From positions 2,777,001 through 2,841,000 of the forward strand of contig NZ_CP083451.1 of assembly GCF_020080045.1 (NCBI RefSeq): a stretch of 64,000 bases of DNA, read 5' to 3'. The position numbers and the translations under genes were made by a program. Under the pieces are notes generated by a model, which saw only the letters and a program-made list of their open reading frames with translations, was not told where the DNA came from and did no database searches. Source of the stretch: Comamonas odontotermitis (GTDB lineage Bacteria > Pseudomonadota > Gammaproteobacteria > Burkholderiales > Burkholderiaceae_C). Positions 8,893-18,158 of this stretch are shown in pieces. Position 1 is the stretch's first letter. The number at the start of each line of letters is the position of its first letter.

Positions 8893-9674
8893 GCAGGCTC
8901 CGTCTGTGTCAGCGGTGATGACGTCTGCTGCTGATGCAGCGCTAGCAGGTGCTGCCAATTGTGCGTCATCGACCATTGGTGCACCGCGATTAGCGCCGCG
9001 TAGCCCTGCCGCACCCAGTCGGCAAGTGTGGCATCGGGTAGCCGGTGGTAAGCATCCATGTCCACCACACGAAAGCCGCCGAGTTCGTAGTACTGCCCAG
9101 GCGCAAGTTCGATGTGTGCCTGTCGTTGCACCAGCAAGCGTTCACGCTCCAGGGCCGCCATGAAGCGCTGCGTCATCTGCTCATCCTGCAGACACTGTCG
9201 GCAGAAGTTCACGATCTCGCCGAGCGCAGTGTTGGGCTGCCCCCGGAAGTCGAATAAAGGCCGTGCCGTGGCATCGCACTCGAGGGGCACAATTTTTTCC
9301 GCATACGGATCGAAGAAAAAGCTGGCACTACGCCCCTCGTCGTCCACACGCATCCAGAACGGATAGCGGCGTAAATAGCCCGGGATATAGGTCTCGGGCA
9401 ACCACTGGCCATCGGCATCCACGAATAGGTTTTGCCCCTCCACCAATGCAGTCACCGCCACGGGAATTCCTGCGCTCACCGCAGGCCCGAAAACGATCGG
9501 ATAGCTGCGCGCGGCCAATGCGAATTCGCTAATCCCCAGGGGCACGGCATTCGCTTTGGCCACTGCACTGAAATTCGACACGCCTCGCACGCCAAAGCCC
9601 CAGTGTCGCTTGGGCTCCAGCGACTGCAGCCCGCGATAGAACATAGGGAGAGATGGCATGGAAAGCGTGTTCAT
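8889..9674 (-). CDS. SapC-family protein
   Basis: The 261-residue product matches the SapC family (first described beside S-layer genes of Campylobacter fetus): an FFRG-like start (MFYRGLQSLEPKRHWGFGV), the PIVFG segment, YIPGYLRRYPF near residue 110, and a GGFRVVDMDAYHRLPD segment near residue 200. It lies 20 bases downstream of an IPTL-CTERM surface protein gene and is coupled to the GNAT gene by an ATGA overlap. The molecular role of SapC proteins is unsettled; a link with S-layer secretion or modification is the standing suggestion. No signal peptide is visible, so it is likely cytoplasmic. Confidence 0.9.
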   Translation of the reverse strand: MNTLSMPSLPMFYRGLQSLEPKRHWGFGVRGVSNFSAVAKANAVPLGISEFALAARSYPIVFGPAVSAGIPVAVTALVEGQNLFVDADGQWLPETYIPGYLRRYPFWMRVDDEGRSASFFFDPYAEKIVPLECDATARPLFDFRGQPNTALGEIVNFCRQCLQDEQMTQRFMAALERERLLVQRQAHIELAPGQYYELGGFRVVDMDAYHRLPDATLADWVRQGYAALIAVHQWSMTHNWQHLLALHQQQTSSPLTQTEPA

Positions 9675-9694
9675 GTACCTTTACCTGCCAGGGG

Positions 9695-12298
9695 TCAAGC
9701 CTGTTCGCGCCGACGGCCCATAAATCCCGCTGCAGCCACCATCAGGCCCACGAGTGCTCCCAGTCCTGCGGCACCCAGCGTGGGGACCGGCGTCACATTG
9801 TCCGGGTTGGTGCCGCCATTCCCTCCAGTGCTGCCGACCTTGATCAAATTGTTGTGCATCGTGAGCGTCTGTGACCCGCCGACCGGCATGGGGGTGCCCG
9901 CAGGGCCGTAGGCAGGCGCTTCCCACTTGTATCCTGTCACACTAGGCATGGCCGTGCCTTGGACAACGGAGCACTGACTACCGGCCGCGACGGTGATGGG
10001 GCTTGACGTGCCCGTATTGTTGGTCACCGTGATGTTGCCACTGTATTGGTAGCTGGGTGTCGTGCAATTCAGCGTGAAGGGAATGTTGCCGCTAAATGCT
10101 GGGGTACCTCCCGGGGGAGTCACCGTCTGCTGGATGACGATCGTCCCCGGAGTTTCAGTGGATTTGAGATACCAGTTGCCATTGCCCGCCCTCACCAATT
10201 GATACTGGTATCCACCTTGGGCAATGGGACCGCCATCAAGCACAAATGTGCCTGCACCGCTAGCTGCCGACGCGTCCACGACGAGAATGCCGTCACAACC
10301 ACTGGTTGCTGCACCGGGTCCGTTCGCATTGCTGATCTTTAGCCGGGTCTCACCTGAAATGGCACCGGTGATGACCAGCTTGTCACTCGCGCTACCGCAA
10401 GCACCTAGCACCGTGTCGAGCATTACGGTTCCGCCACCGCTCCAGTTACTCGCCTTGCTCATATCGCTGGTACTCTGGCCGTTGTCGGTCAGCTGCAAGA
10501 TGCCGTTGGCACTCAAAGTCACCTGGTTCAAGGTCTGATCCGTGCCGCCTTGCATCAAGGTTCCGCCCGTCACCGTGAAGGACTGTGCATTGCTCAGTAC
10601 ATCGTTTGCCGGCAATACCAAGGTGCCACCTCGAACCTCTACCGGGCCCGTAAAGGCCAGCTGATCGCTGGGGTGCTCGATAGCAGGAGCGCAACCGCTG
10701 TTCACAGGAAAAGCAGGTAGCGGGCTTGGCTGTGCCATGCTCGTCGTACCAGCTTGCTGCACCAATTGCCCCATCCCTTTCAATGGAACATTGAAGCTGA
10801 GATTTCCGGTGTGGTTCAAGTACAGCCCACTCACGGAGTCAGACAGAAATATGAGCGAAGCATCAATGCTGCCGGGTGCCGTAGGGGTTGAGGTCTCGGA
10901 GCCGTAATAGACCGACCCGCCTCCTTCAACATTGACAGGTCCGATACCGTAGGTCCCGTACGTAAGCGGAATGCCGCCACCATACCCTCCTTGAAAATTC
11001 CAGATTTGTGCAGTCCCGACCTTGACCGAAGCTTGCTCACCTGCCACCAGTTTTCCATTACCGCCGATCTGAATCTTCCCAATGTGATAGTCGTGAATAT
11101 CAAGCTGCGAGCTCTGCGACTGGCTTGTGTCCATGACATAGTTGCCATTCACGAACAGATCCGCACCAACGCCGCTTAGTTTGACCAAACCCACACCTGA
11201 ACCGCCAATTTGTAATGACGCCGGCGCTTGTGCTGCATTCCGACAAGCCGAGGATACCGCCCCATGGCTTACCGAAACCTTACCAGCGCCCAATACGTCC
11301 AGGTTGCCCTGCCCGCCTGCGGATCCCACCGCCAAACCATTGGAAAAGTGTGCAATGTTACGAGCGCCAGCCGCAGGGTCGTGCAAAGTGACGACACCAA
11401 TGCCCCCGTCTTTGCCAATAAAGCCACGCGTCAATGCAGAGAAAGTTGGGTCGGCCTCGGAGCCATCAGCAGCCCCCAGCTTGCCTCCGTGAAGAATATC
11501 GACCTTTCCAATGCCCCCACTTACTCCAATAGCGAGACTGGGAACGCTATCGATCGTGTCCGAAGGGTTCGCCGGAGAGTACGCATAAGCCAGCCCTGCA
11601 CCATCCAGATTCAATGTTCCTTTACCCCCCTGACCTCGGCCAACAACTCCATTCCGTGGAACCTGTAAGAATCCAACCAGATTAGGGTCATCGCCGGTGA
11701 GCGGATTGGAGACAATACCCGCACCTTTTGCAGTCAAGACACCCGTACCCTCTGTTCCGACACCCAGCCCTGCGGAAGTGATAAAAACTCGCGGGTATAC
11801 CTGAGGATTCAGGGGCTGAACCATTAAGTCAATATCTACCGCACCGACTCCTCCTTGATCGCCAACACGCACCAATGGCTCCAAACCGCCGAGTGCGCTG
11901 TAAATTGACATATTCAATCGGTCCTGCGCAGGATCGACTTTGACGCCAAGGCTGCCCGTGGTACCGCTGCCATTTCCTACCAGCAACTCACCGCTGAAGT
12001 TGAGCCAGTTCATGGCCGCAGAACCTTCCAGGAGCGGTGGAGTTCCTGCACCGTTGATATACACGGAGTCATTGAAATTTGGTCCTGTGTGGGCAGGATT
12101 CCAATTGTTCGAGGCTCCAAAGTCCGCTGAATCCGCCCCAGTCCATGTGATTCCTGCGGCATTTGCACCGCCTGCGAGTGCCACACCCAATGCAAGGGCC
12201 AATGTGTTCTTTCTGAAAGAACGCAGTTCTCTTCGCAGCACACCACGCTGCAAGGTAGCGGATTTTGATGAACAAATGGATGACAGACTTAACGGCAT
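9695..12298 (-). CDS. IPTL-CTERM surface protein with autotransporter-like repeats
   Basis: The 867-residue product starts best at the ATG at 12298 (GAGAG upstream); an ATG nine codons earlier is possible. An extended signal peptide (LALALGVALAGGANA) is followed by ITWTGADSADFGASNNWNP, a style seen in passenger-domain repeats. Gly/Asn-rich beta-helix-like stretches (VGSAGGQGNLDVLGAGKV and relatives) run to about residue 690. Next comes a DUF5979-like domain (about 730-830). The C-terminus is VPTLGAAGLGALVG, then a hydrophobic helix and GRRREQA: an IPTL-CTERM sorting signal. It should be exported and handed to an exosortase. It heads the SapC-GNAT-FAAL-ACP-P450 block and may be its substrate. 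Confidence 0.88.
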   Translation of the reverse strand: MPLSLSSICSSKSATLQRGVLRRELRSFRKNTLALALGVALAGGANAAGITWTGADSADFGASNNWNPAHTGPNFNDSVYINGAGTPPLLEGSAAMNWLNFSGELLVGNGSGTTGSLGVKVDPAQDRLNMSIYSALGGLEPLVRVGDQGGVGAVDIDLMVQPLNPQVYPRVFITSAGLGVGTEGTGVLTAKGAGIVSNPLTGDDPNLVGFLQVPRNGVVGRGQGGKGTLNLDGAGLAYAYSPANPSDTIDSVPSLAIGVSGGIGKVDILHGGKLGAADGSEADPTFSALTRGFIGKDGGIGVVTLHDPAAGARNIAHFSNGLAVGSAGGQGNLDVLGAGKVSVSHGAVSSACRNAAQAPASLQIGGSGVGLVKLSGVGADLFVNGNYVMDTSQSQSSQLDIHDYHIGKIQIGGNGKLVAGEQASVKVGTAQIWNFQGGYGGGIPLTYGTYGIGPVNVEGGGSVYYGSETSTPTAPGSIDASLIFLSDSVSGLYLNHTGNLSFNVPLKGMGQLVQQAGTTSMAQPSPLPAFPVNSGCAPAIEHPSDQLAFTGPVEVRGGTLVLPANDVLSNAQSFTVTGGTLMQGGTDQTLNQVTLSANGILQLTDNGQSTSDMSKASNWSGGGTVMLDTVLGACGSASDKLVITGAISGETRLKISNANGPGAATSGCDGILVVDASAASGAGTFVLDGGPIAQGGYQYQLVRAGNGNWYLKSTETPGTIVIQQTVTPPGGTPAFSGNIPFTLNCTTPSYQYSGNITVTNNTGTSSPITVAAGSQCSVVQGTAMPSVTGYKWEAPAYGPAGTPMPVGGSQTLTMHNNLIKVGSTGGNGGTNPDNVTPVPTLGAAGLGALVGLMVAAAGFMGRRREQA

Positions 12299-12489
12299 AG
12301 TTCTGCTCTCGTAGGCTGAAAACATGAAAAACTAAACACTCAGCAACTCTTTCTTAGCCAGTACGATCCGCAGCAGCACTACCTTTTATCCTGCAATGCA
12401 TACAAAACCGGCCACAAAAAGAATCAGTGCCCCAACGCAACTGGCGCCTTGGGATACTGCCCAACCAAACAGCGCTAAAGCAAGTCCGG

Positions 12490-13878
12490 CTAAGCAGCAG
12501 CCCTAATAAATTTGCTTCTGCAAACGCCGCGCAGTCGTAACGCGACAAATCCGGCCAGCACTGCAGAAAGCACCATCGAGGTCCATTCGCCTAACGTAGG
12601 GACAGGCGTTGCTCCCACACCACCAGGAGTTGTTGGCACCTTCGGGGTATCAGTGTCTGTAGCGGAGTTGTTGTTAGGTACCGGGTCTGTATTAATAACG
12701 CTGGCACCGGTACTTGCATCGCCAAACGCCACAGTAGCAATGTTTGCAAGGTTCCCGGTAAGACCACTCGGTACGCTCATGGTCAGCGTATAGATTGCGA
12801 CAGCACCCTTAGGTAAGTCGATGGTGTCGGAGATGCCTCCCGTGCCACTGGCGGTGCAAGTTCCACCGTTTGAGGCTGTGCAAGACCAGCTAGCAGTGGT
12901 GATGCCACTAGGCAAGGCATCCACAATCTTTGCGCTCTGCGCTGCGAAGGGCCCGTTGTTAGTGACCTGAATGGTGTAGGTTACATCGGTCCCCGGCGTG
13001 TAGATGCTCTGATTGTTGGTCTTGGCGATGCTCAGGTCTGCGGGAAATGTAATGGGTGCATGCGGATTGTTGGCGCCGTCATTAGTGCTCGATCCTGGGG
13101 CTCCGGATATCAGCGTCTTCTTGCCTGTGGTGAGATCGATCTTGTAGAACCCGCTGCCATCGTTGGCAGATCCAAACAGCCCATTGGTGCCTCCAAATTG
13201 CGCGCCTAGCACGCCGCCCGTGGGATCGGATGTACCAATGGGGGTGACGTGGCCATCCAATCCAATGGAATAGAGCTGCCCATCGTCGTCAACCGCGTAC
13301 AGTCCGCCCGTCGGGCCGCCCACCCAGGCCATGTCAGAAATAGAAATTAATGGATTGTCGAGGAAGATCCATGTGGCGGTTCTTTTTATCGTGTCGATGA
13401 CATAGATCATGTTGCCATAACCAGACGACCTGACGTAATACATGCCATCGCTGCCCACGGTGCCGGCGTTGTAGTCGAGAGTCCCCAGGACGAAGAAGTC
13501 GGGATAGTCGTCATGGGTGACAGCGCTCTCACCAATAACGGCCCCAGTGGCTGGATCAATTGTCAGCAGGCTGTTTGTGCTAGATATTGCATACAGCATG
13601 CAAGTATTCGGTGAATACGCCAAGGCGTTGTATGTTCTGCCAGCCACAGTTCCTCCGATGGGCGAGAATGTCAACGGAGTGGTAGCTGTGGAGATGCTAC
13701 TAAGCTGCGTCGGCCCATTTTGCGACAGAAACATTCTGTCATCACATGACGCTGCCATGGCTAAAACCGGCGCTACTGCTGCCAGCATGGTCAGCGTCCG
13801 CAACACGCCGCCGATGTTTTTGGCAGATTGACGCAGCCAAATAAAGAACTCAGAAAGAGCGCAAACATGCGATGTCAT
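12490..13878 (-). CDS. IPTL-CTERM protein with DUF6923-like propeller and DUF11 domain
   Basis: The product has 462 residues; its ATG at 13878 follows AAGGTAG. A signal peptide (LTMLAAVAPVLAMAASC) leads into a propeller-like region (about residues 45-275) with repeated segments such as NTCMLYAIS, GGLYAVDDDGQLYSIG and GSGFYKIDLTTG, in the style of DUF6923. A DUF11 domain follows (about 285-400; DLSIAKTNNQSIYTPGTDVTYT). The tail is PVPTLGEWTSMVLSAVLAGF followed by basic residues. It lies about 190 bases upstream of the 867-residue surface protein on the same strand. Confidence 0.87.
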   Translation of the reverse strand: MTSHVCALSEFFIWLRQSAKNIGGVLRTLTMLAAVAPVLAMAASCDDRMFLSQNGPTQLSSISTATTPLTFSPIGGTVAGRTYNALAYSPNTCMLYAISSTNSLLTIDPATGAVIGESAVTHDDYPDFFVLGTLDYNAGTVGSDGMYYVRSSGYGNMIYVIDTIKRTATWIFLDNPLISISDMAWVGGPTGGLYAVDDDGQLYSIGLDGHVTPIGTSDPTGGVLGAQFGGTNGLFGSANDGSGFYKIDLTTGKKTLISGAPGSSTNDGANNPHAPITFPADLSIAKTNNQSIYTPGTDVTYTIQVTNNGPFAAQSAKIVDALPSGITTASWSCTASNGGTCTASGTGGISDTIDLPKGAVAIYTLTMSVPSGLTGNLANIATVAFGDASTGASVINTDPVPNNNSATDTDTPKVPTTPGGVGATPVPTLGEWTSMVLSAVLAGFVALRLRGVCRSKFIRAAA

Positions 13879-14033
13879 AGAAGCTACCTTGTGATGTTGT
13901 AATGGAAAGTTCTCGACAAAGCACAGAGGCTAGCCAAGTCGAAGAAAGCCCATCGCCCACAACAAGAAAACAAATGGATAAGGGAAGAAAGCTCTTTGCG
14001 GCTAAGGTTTAGCGCTGTAGGCGCTTTGCCCAA

Positions 14034-14068
14034 AAAAGGGAATTGCTTGATCTTGCAACTCCCTTTTT
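14034..14068 (-). terminator. Bidirectional-looking terminator hairpin
   Basis: A 9-base stem (GGGAATTGC with GCAACTCCC, one mismatch) is bounded by A-runs on one side and T-runs on the other, so it could work in both directions. It lies just past the stop of the leftward IPTL-CTERM gene at 14086 and most likely ends its transcript. Confidence 0.7.
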
Positions 14069-14085
14069 CACTAAGCCTTATTCCA

Positions 14086-15963
14086 TCAAGACCGCTGACG
14101 GCGGCGCAGTGCAAAGCCACCGAGGCCAGCGCTCAGCAGGCCCAGCAAACCCAGACCGACAGCTCCCAGCGCTGGCACAGGGGTTGCAGAGGAGGCAACT
14201 GGAGCGTTTTGCAACATCACGCTTCGCACTACACGCGCTGCGGCGTTATAAACAGTCGTACCAACCGTGCCACCAGCCTGGTCAGCTGCAATCTGACACT
14301 CACCAACGGCCACCGGAGTAACCGTGGTGCCTGATACCGTGCACACATCAGGCGTCAGGCTGGTGTAAGTAACGGGTAGCGTCGAGCTGGCGGTGGCAAT
14401 CGGGCTAAGGGCGAACACTCCATCAGCCACCTTGCGCGGGCTGGTCTGCGCAGGGAAAGTAATGGTCTGGTCCGAAGGAAGAGCCGGGGCCTCACCTGTG
14501 CACGCTGCCGTCACATAGAAGTCAGCAATGGCAGCCATCGCGCATGTCCCCCCGGCGCAATCATTAGTAGATTGCAGCCCGTCCAGCATCAACCCAATGG
14601 TGTTCTGGCCACGCGCGAAACCTGGAATAGCAGGTGTCGTGGCGGTCTGGAACGAGCCATACCCATTAGGCATATATAGGCCAGAGTTGTCGAAAACCGG
14701 CGCTCCACTCGCAGGCTGCACAAAAACGGAATTACCGTAGTCGTCAAACCCAAATCGTCCATCCAGCTTGATGGAAGCCAGATCAACGTTGTTGCCCACA
14801 GTAATAGGCTGATTCATCACAAATACAGAGGCGTGGTAACCCGCTTTCGCCTGACCAGTAGCCGCTGGATATGGAACCCCTGGGATATCGCCTGCGCTCG
14901 GATCGGTTGTGCCAGGGCTGATCCAGCGGGCGGTGGTTTCTTGGCCAGCCGGCAATGTGGCGGGATTGAAGTAACTGCGGTACAAGTAACTATCAAACAA
15001 GGGCTGCTCAACATTCTCCAGCGCATTACCTGCCGCATTGGTGCGCCAGAGCCACTTCCAATCACGAGCGTTGGTGGTGAATGGGCCAACACGAACGATA
15101 TCACCAGCCACGTTACCAGCGGGGCACATCAGGCTGGCTGTGGGCGGCGGTGGCGTATCCAAGCAATCTGCCGTGATGGTGAAATCAGCGGTTAGCCCCG
15201 TTGGGTTTCCTGAACTGGTCGTCGATGCATGGAAGGCGTTCTCCACCGCAAAACTAATGGTGTTGTCACCATAGTAAAAACCCAGACCATTGGCCCCGCC
15301 ATTGATCGACAGCGTCTGCAGGGCACCCCAGCCAGAGCCGGCATTCTGAGTCTGGATCCAGTTGGTTGCACCCGATGGAGTGGTTGCAGGCCGCACCACG
15401 AATAATGCGTTGTCATCAAGGCCGCCTGACCCTTGAATCTTGATGGTCGAAAGATTGACGTTGGAGCCGATGGTGATCGGCTCGTTGTAGGTGTAGGACA
15501 CACGATGAGACACCAGTGCGCCGTTGGCGGTATCGCCATCAGTGATCACTGCCGGATAGGGCTGAGTACCCGTCGCATAAGAGCCCGACGTGGTATTACC
15601 CGCGTTGGTCTGACCGACAGTGAAACTCGAATCGCCAAAGGACAGCCAGTCACCGGCATAGGGCTGACCGTTCAAAGAACCCGCGCTGGCTCCATGTACA
15701 GCAGTCGTCTTGTTAAACCAGCCACTCCATTGGTAATCATCAACGATCGCAGCGGGGCTCCCCGCAGGGGCGCTCACGTAGCGCGCATCCGTAGACCAAG
15801 TGGCTTTCGCGGTAGTAATACGCAATGGCGAACTGGCTGGCCCGCACACAAGTTGGGCTGCCTGCGCGCCGCTGACTGCACCTAGGCCCATAACTGCGGA
15901 TGAAAGAACCAGCGCCCTATTCAAACCAACCGAACGTAATGCCGCTGTAGACAAATACTTCAC
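14086..15963 (-). CDS. IPTL-CTERM (VPALG) secreted protein
   Basis: A GTG start at 15963 is preferred: GGAGG sits 5 bases upstream and the N-terminus becomes VKYLSTAALRSVGLNRALVL, a good signal peptide ending GAQA-A. The 625 residues contain two related halves (about 35-270 and 280-490), each with an N-x-V-x-L-x-(T/S)-IK-(I/L) strand, a GLDDN/GFDDYG segment and an (N)TI(S/G)-containing strand, followed by an Ig-like PQTSPRKVADGVFALSPIA domain also seen in the 740-residue protein at 31752. The tail is ATPVPALGAVGLGLLG, a hydrophobic helix and RRRQRS. No enzymatic motif was seen. Confidence 0.86.
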   Translation of the reverse strand: MKYLSTAALRSVGLNRALVLSSAVMGLGAVSGAQAAQLVCGPASSPLRITTAKATWSTDARYVSAPAGSPAAIVDDYQWSGWFNKTTAVHGASAGSLNGQPYAGDWLSFGDSSFTVGQTNAGNTTSGSYATGTQPYPAVITDGDTANGALVSHRVSYTYNEPITIGSNVNLSTIKIQGSGGLDDNALFVVRPATTPSGATNWIQTQNAGSGWGALQTLSINGGANGLGFYYGDNTISFAVENAFHASTTSSGNPTGLTADFTITADCLDTPPPPTASLMCPAGNVAGDIVRVGPFTTNARDWKWLWRTNAAGNALENVEQPLFDSYLYRSYFNPATLPAGQETTARWISPGTTDPSAGDIPGVPYPAATGQAKAGYHASVFVMNQPITVGNNVDLASIKLDGRFGFDDYGNSVFVQPASGAPVFDNSGLYMPNGYGSFQTATTPAIPGFARGQNTIGLMLDGLQSTNDCAGGTCAMAAIADFYVTAACTGEAPALPSDQTITFPAQTSPRKVADGVFALSPIATASSTLPVTYTSLTPDVCTVSGTTVTPVAVGECQIAADQAGGTVGTTVYNAAARVVRSVMLQNAPVASSATPVPALGAVGLGLLGLLSAGLGGFALRRRQRS

Positions 15964-16312
15964 AAACACCTCCGATATAAAAAAGCTATCCAAAATTAGA
16001 ATCGATATAGACTGATAAACAATAGATCTTCTATTGCATTTCTATATAAAAGCCAATTGCGAAAAGGAGGAATCAATCTCCAAGACTGTCAGTACATTTT
16101 TTATATCACCTACCCCGGCCATTTATTTGGTTAATTTAAAATATTTTTGGTTAATTTAAATTTGTATGTTTTTTTTCAAAAACGTTACATGAAAACAACA
16201 AGCGAGATGCACAAGACTTCTCTATAAATTTAATTGATCATAAAATAAGTTACGCAAAAATCTCCATAAGATACATATAAAGATCACCATTTTTTAAAAT
16301 TATGGAAAAACC
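15964..16312. promoter_or_regulatory. AT-rich divergent control region with a 20-base tandem repeat
   Basis: This region separates a leftward IPTL-CTERM gene from the rightward response-regulator gene and is far more AT-rich than its neighbours. Two adjacent 20-base units, 16121-16140 and 16141-16160, each end in TTGGTTAATTTAAA. Tandem sites one to two helical turns apart suit an AraC-type regulator such as the one encoded immediately to the right. No hairpin or RNA gene was recognised. Confidence 0.55.
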
Positions 16313-17170
16313 GTGCCAGAAACAAACAGCGAGAACAATAATTATCCCGCACCTCATATACTGATAGTAGATGATGACCCGGATCAGCTTCGTCTTTTGA
16401 TTTCTGCTCTGCGAAATACGTCATACCGTGTAAGCGTAGCTCTTAATGGTGATCAAGGATATGCGCGAGCAAGCATACTTATTCCCGACTTAATTCTATT
16501 GGATGTTCGCATGCCCGGGCGAAATGGGATTATGATTGCCCGTCTGCTGAAGAAAAATCCCCTCACCCAGCATATCCCCATTATTTTTCTTTCTGCCATG
16601 GCAGAAAAGGATGAGCGACTAGAAGGCCTAAGAGCAGGAGGCGTAGACTATATCGGGAAACCATTTCATCTTGAAGAGGTATTGGAAAGGATCCGAATTC
16701 ACCTAGAAATTTCTCAAAGCAAAAATACATCGAAAACGAGCTCAATTGATGTCAATGACCCTCTTGTCAATGACAGCAATTCACAGAGCTCATCATCGGT
16801 TAATCTAGCACTGAAGCAGGTGGCAATCGAATATATATTTAATCATATTCAAGAACCATCTTTAAAAAGCACAGACATCGCCCTCCACCTCAAAATATCA
16901 CTGCACCGCCTAAATGCAGTTTTCGAGGCTTTCAATCACATATCAGCATTTGAATTCATCCGACAGGAACGAATGCACAGAGCCGCTTTACTGCTCGGTC
17001 AAAGCACATTGAACATTGCGAAAGTGGCGATGGAGGTAGGCTATCCTAATCCGGCCAATTTTTCCACGGAATTTAAAAAATATTGGAAAAAATCTCCAAC
17101 ACAGCTGAGAACAGAATATCAAGCCAATCCTGATACCATGCAGAAATTCATTTCATCCAAGCTTAAATAA
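16313..17170 (+). CDS. Response regulator with AraC-type output domain
   Basis: The 285-residue product, with a GTG start, has an N-terminal receiver domain (residues about 14-130): acidic IVDDDPDQ, phospho-acceptor Asp in LILLDVRMPG, FLSAMAEKD and the GKPF Lys. A linker (130-165) leads to a C-terminal AraC/XylS helix-turn-helix domain with IRQERMHRAALLLGQSTLNI and VGYPNPANFSTEFKKYWKKSPTQLR. No sensor kinase is adjacent. It is flanked by IPTL-CTERM genes and may regulate the divergent one through the repeat at 16121-16160. Codon use is AT-rich, unlike the core half, which points to transfer. Confidence 0.92.
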   Translation: MPETNSENNNYPAPHILIVDDDPDQLRLLISALRNTSYRVSVALNGDQGYARASILIPDLILLDVRMPGRNGIMIARLLKKNPLTQHIPIIFLSAMAEKDERLEGLRAGGVDYIGKPFHLEEVLERIRIHLEISQSKNTSKTSSIDVNDPLVNDSNSQSSSSVNLALKQVAIEYIFNHIQEPSLKSTDIALHLKISLHRLNAVFEAFNHISAFEFIRQERMHRAALLLGQSTLNIAKVAMEVGYPNPANFSTEFKKYWKKSPTQLRTEYQANPDTMQKFISSKLK

Positions 17171-17347
17171 AAGAAATTCGTGAGAACTGGATAGTCTTCA
17201 CTTCTTAATCAGAATTAATTTGAACTCATTTTCATTAGCCAATTCTCTACTGTTGGCTATGAACATCATTAATTACAAGATTTCCCGCACCTAGGTCATC
17301 AAGCGAAGACTTCGAAATGGATTTGAGTTTAGTCACCACTGCAGTTC
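17171..17347. other. Short intergenic segment
   Basis: An AT-rich stretch lies between the response-regulator stop and the repeat module at 17348. Nothing definable was seen. Confidence 0.3.
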
Positions 17348-17623
17348 GGCTTTGTTGCATTACAGGGACTTCCCATGAATGCAAGCACTGGCCGGAATTC
17401 TTTTGACAAACAGGCATGTCCCGTCAGTCAAGACGATCAAAGCGCGTAAAACGAGGAACAGACTGCACATCTACAGACGGGGTTCAGCACAGATGTGCGC
17501 CCCAAGAAACAAACCGCGCAGCAAGGCTCCATTCAAATCCCGTGATGTCTTGCGACTCACAATGCAACAATCGAGCTTGCTTGCTGCTGGTCTGACCTGT
17601 TCATTGCATCTTTGATTTCACGT
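17348..17623 (-). repeat. IS110-associated non-coding module, copy A
   Basis: The segment pairs with 25102-25369 as an inverted repeat. Long identical runs include 36 bases (17444-17479 with 25247-25282), about 30 bases in the GCGCCCCAAGAAACAAACC region and about 42 bases at the inner end. The middle is diverged. In both places it begins 20-26 bases after the stop of an IS110-type transposase remnant and ends at GGCTTTGTTGCA. No protein is conserved between the copies. It may be the 3' non-coding end of an IS1111-group IS110 element, the part that carries the bridge (seek) RNA in that group; another IS end is the alternative. Confidence 0.65.
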
Positions 17624-17649
17624 CTGGCATGTTGAATCCATCGTTTGGC

Positions 17650-18134
17650 TTATGCGCCAGCAAATAGGGGTTGCGTTGGGCGCGTGCTGATATGTGCAGC
17701 CTCGTAAGGGCGCTCATGGACCATGAGAGCCCACAGGATACGAGCATTCTTGTTGGCCAATGCAACGACGGCCTTTTGCCAGCCGCTGCGCTGCCTCAGG
17801 GCAATAGCCCATTGTGAGATGGGGTCCTGATTGTGTTTGCCCGTGAGCACTGCAGCCTTTGCGCCTTGCACCAGCAAAGAGCGTAGATAACTGTCGCCGC
17901 GCTTGGTAACGCCTCCCAGGTTGGATTTCCCGCCACTGGAATGTTGGCGGGGAGTCAACCCCAGCCAGGCCGCAAACTGTGCACCATTTTTGAACTGCTT
18001 GAAGTCACCAACGGTTGCGACAATGGCTGATGCCGTGAGTGGTCCCAAGCCTTTGATGGAAGCAGCGCGCTGCACCTGCTCATCTTGTTTGTTGTGCGCG
18101 GTAAGTCCTTCGTATTCAAATCGGTTCGAGGCTG
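17650..18134 (-). pseudogene. IS110-family transposase, C-terminal fragment
   Basis: The frame running leftward from about 18134 encodes the Transposase_20 part of an IS110-type transposase: IKGLGPLTASAIVATVGDF, FAAWLGLTPRQHSSGGK, the SNLGGVTKRGDSYLRSLLVQGA segment (with the catalytic Ser region of this family) and NKNARILWALMVHERPYE. The N-terminal RuvC-like DEDD domain is missing, cut near 18115-18135 where the IS5-family element begins. The companion fragment at 24890-25081 is related. Confidence 0.88.
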
Positions 18135-18158
18135 AGCCTCCCCAAACCCCAGACGTAG

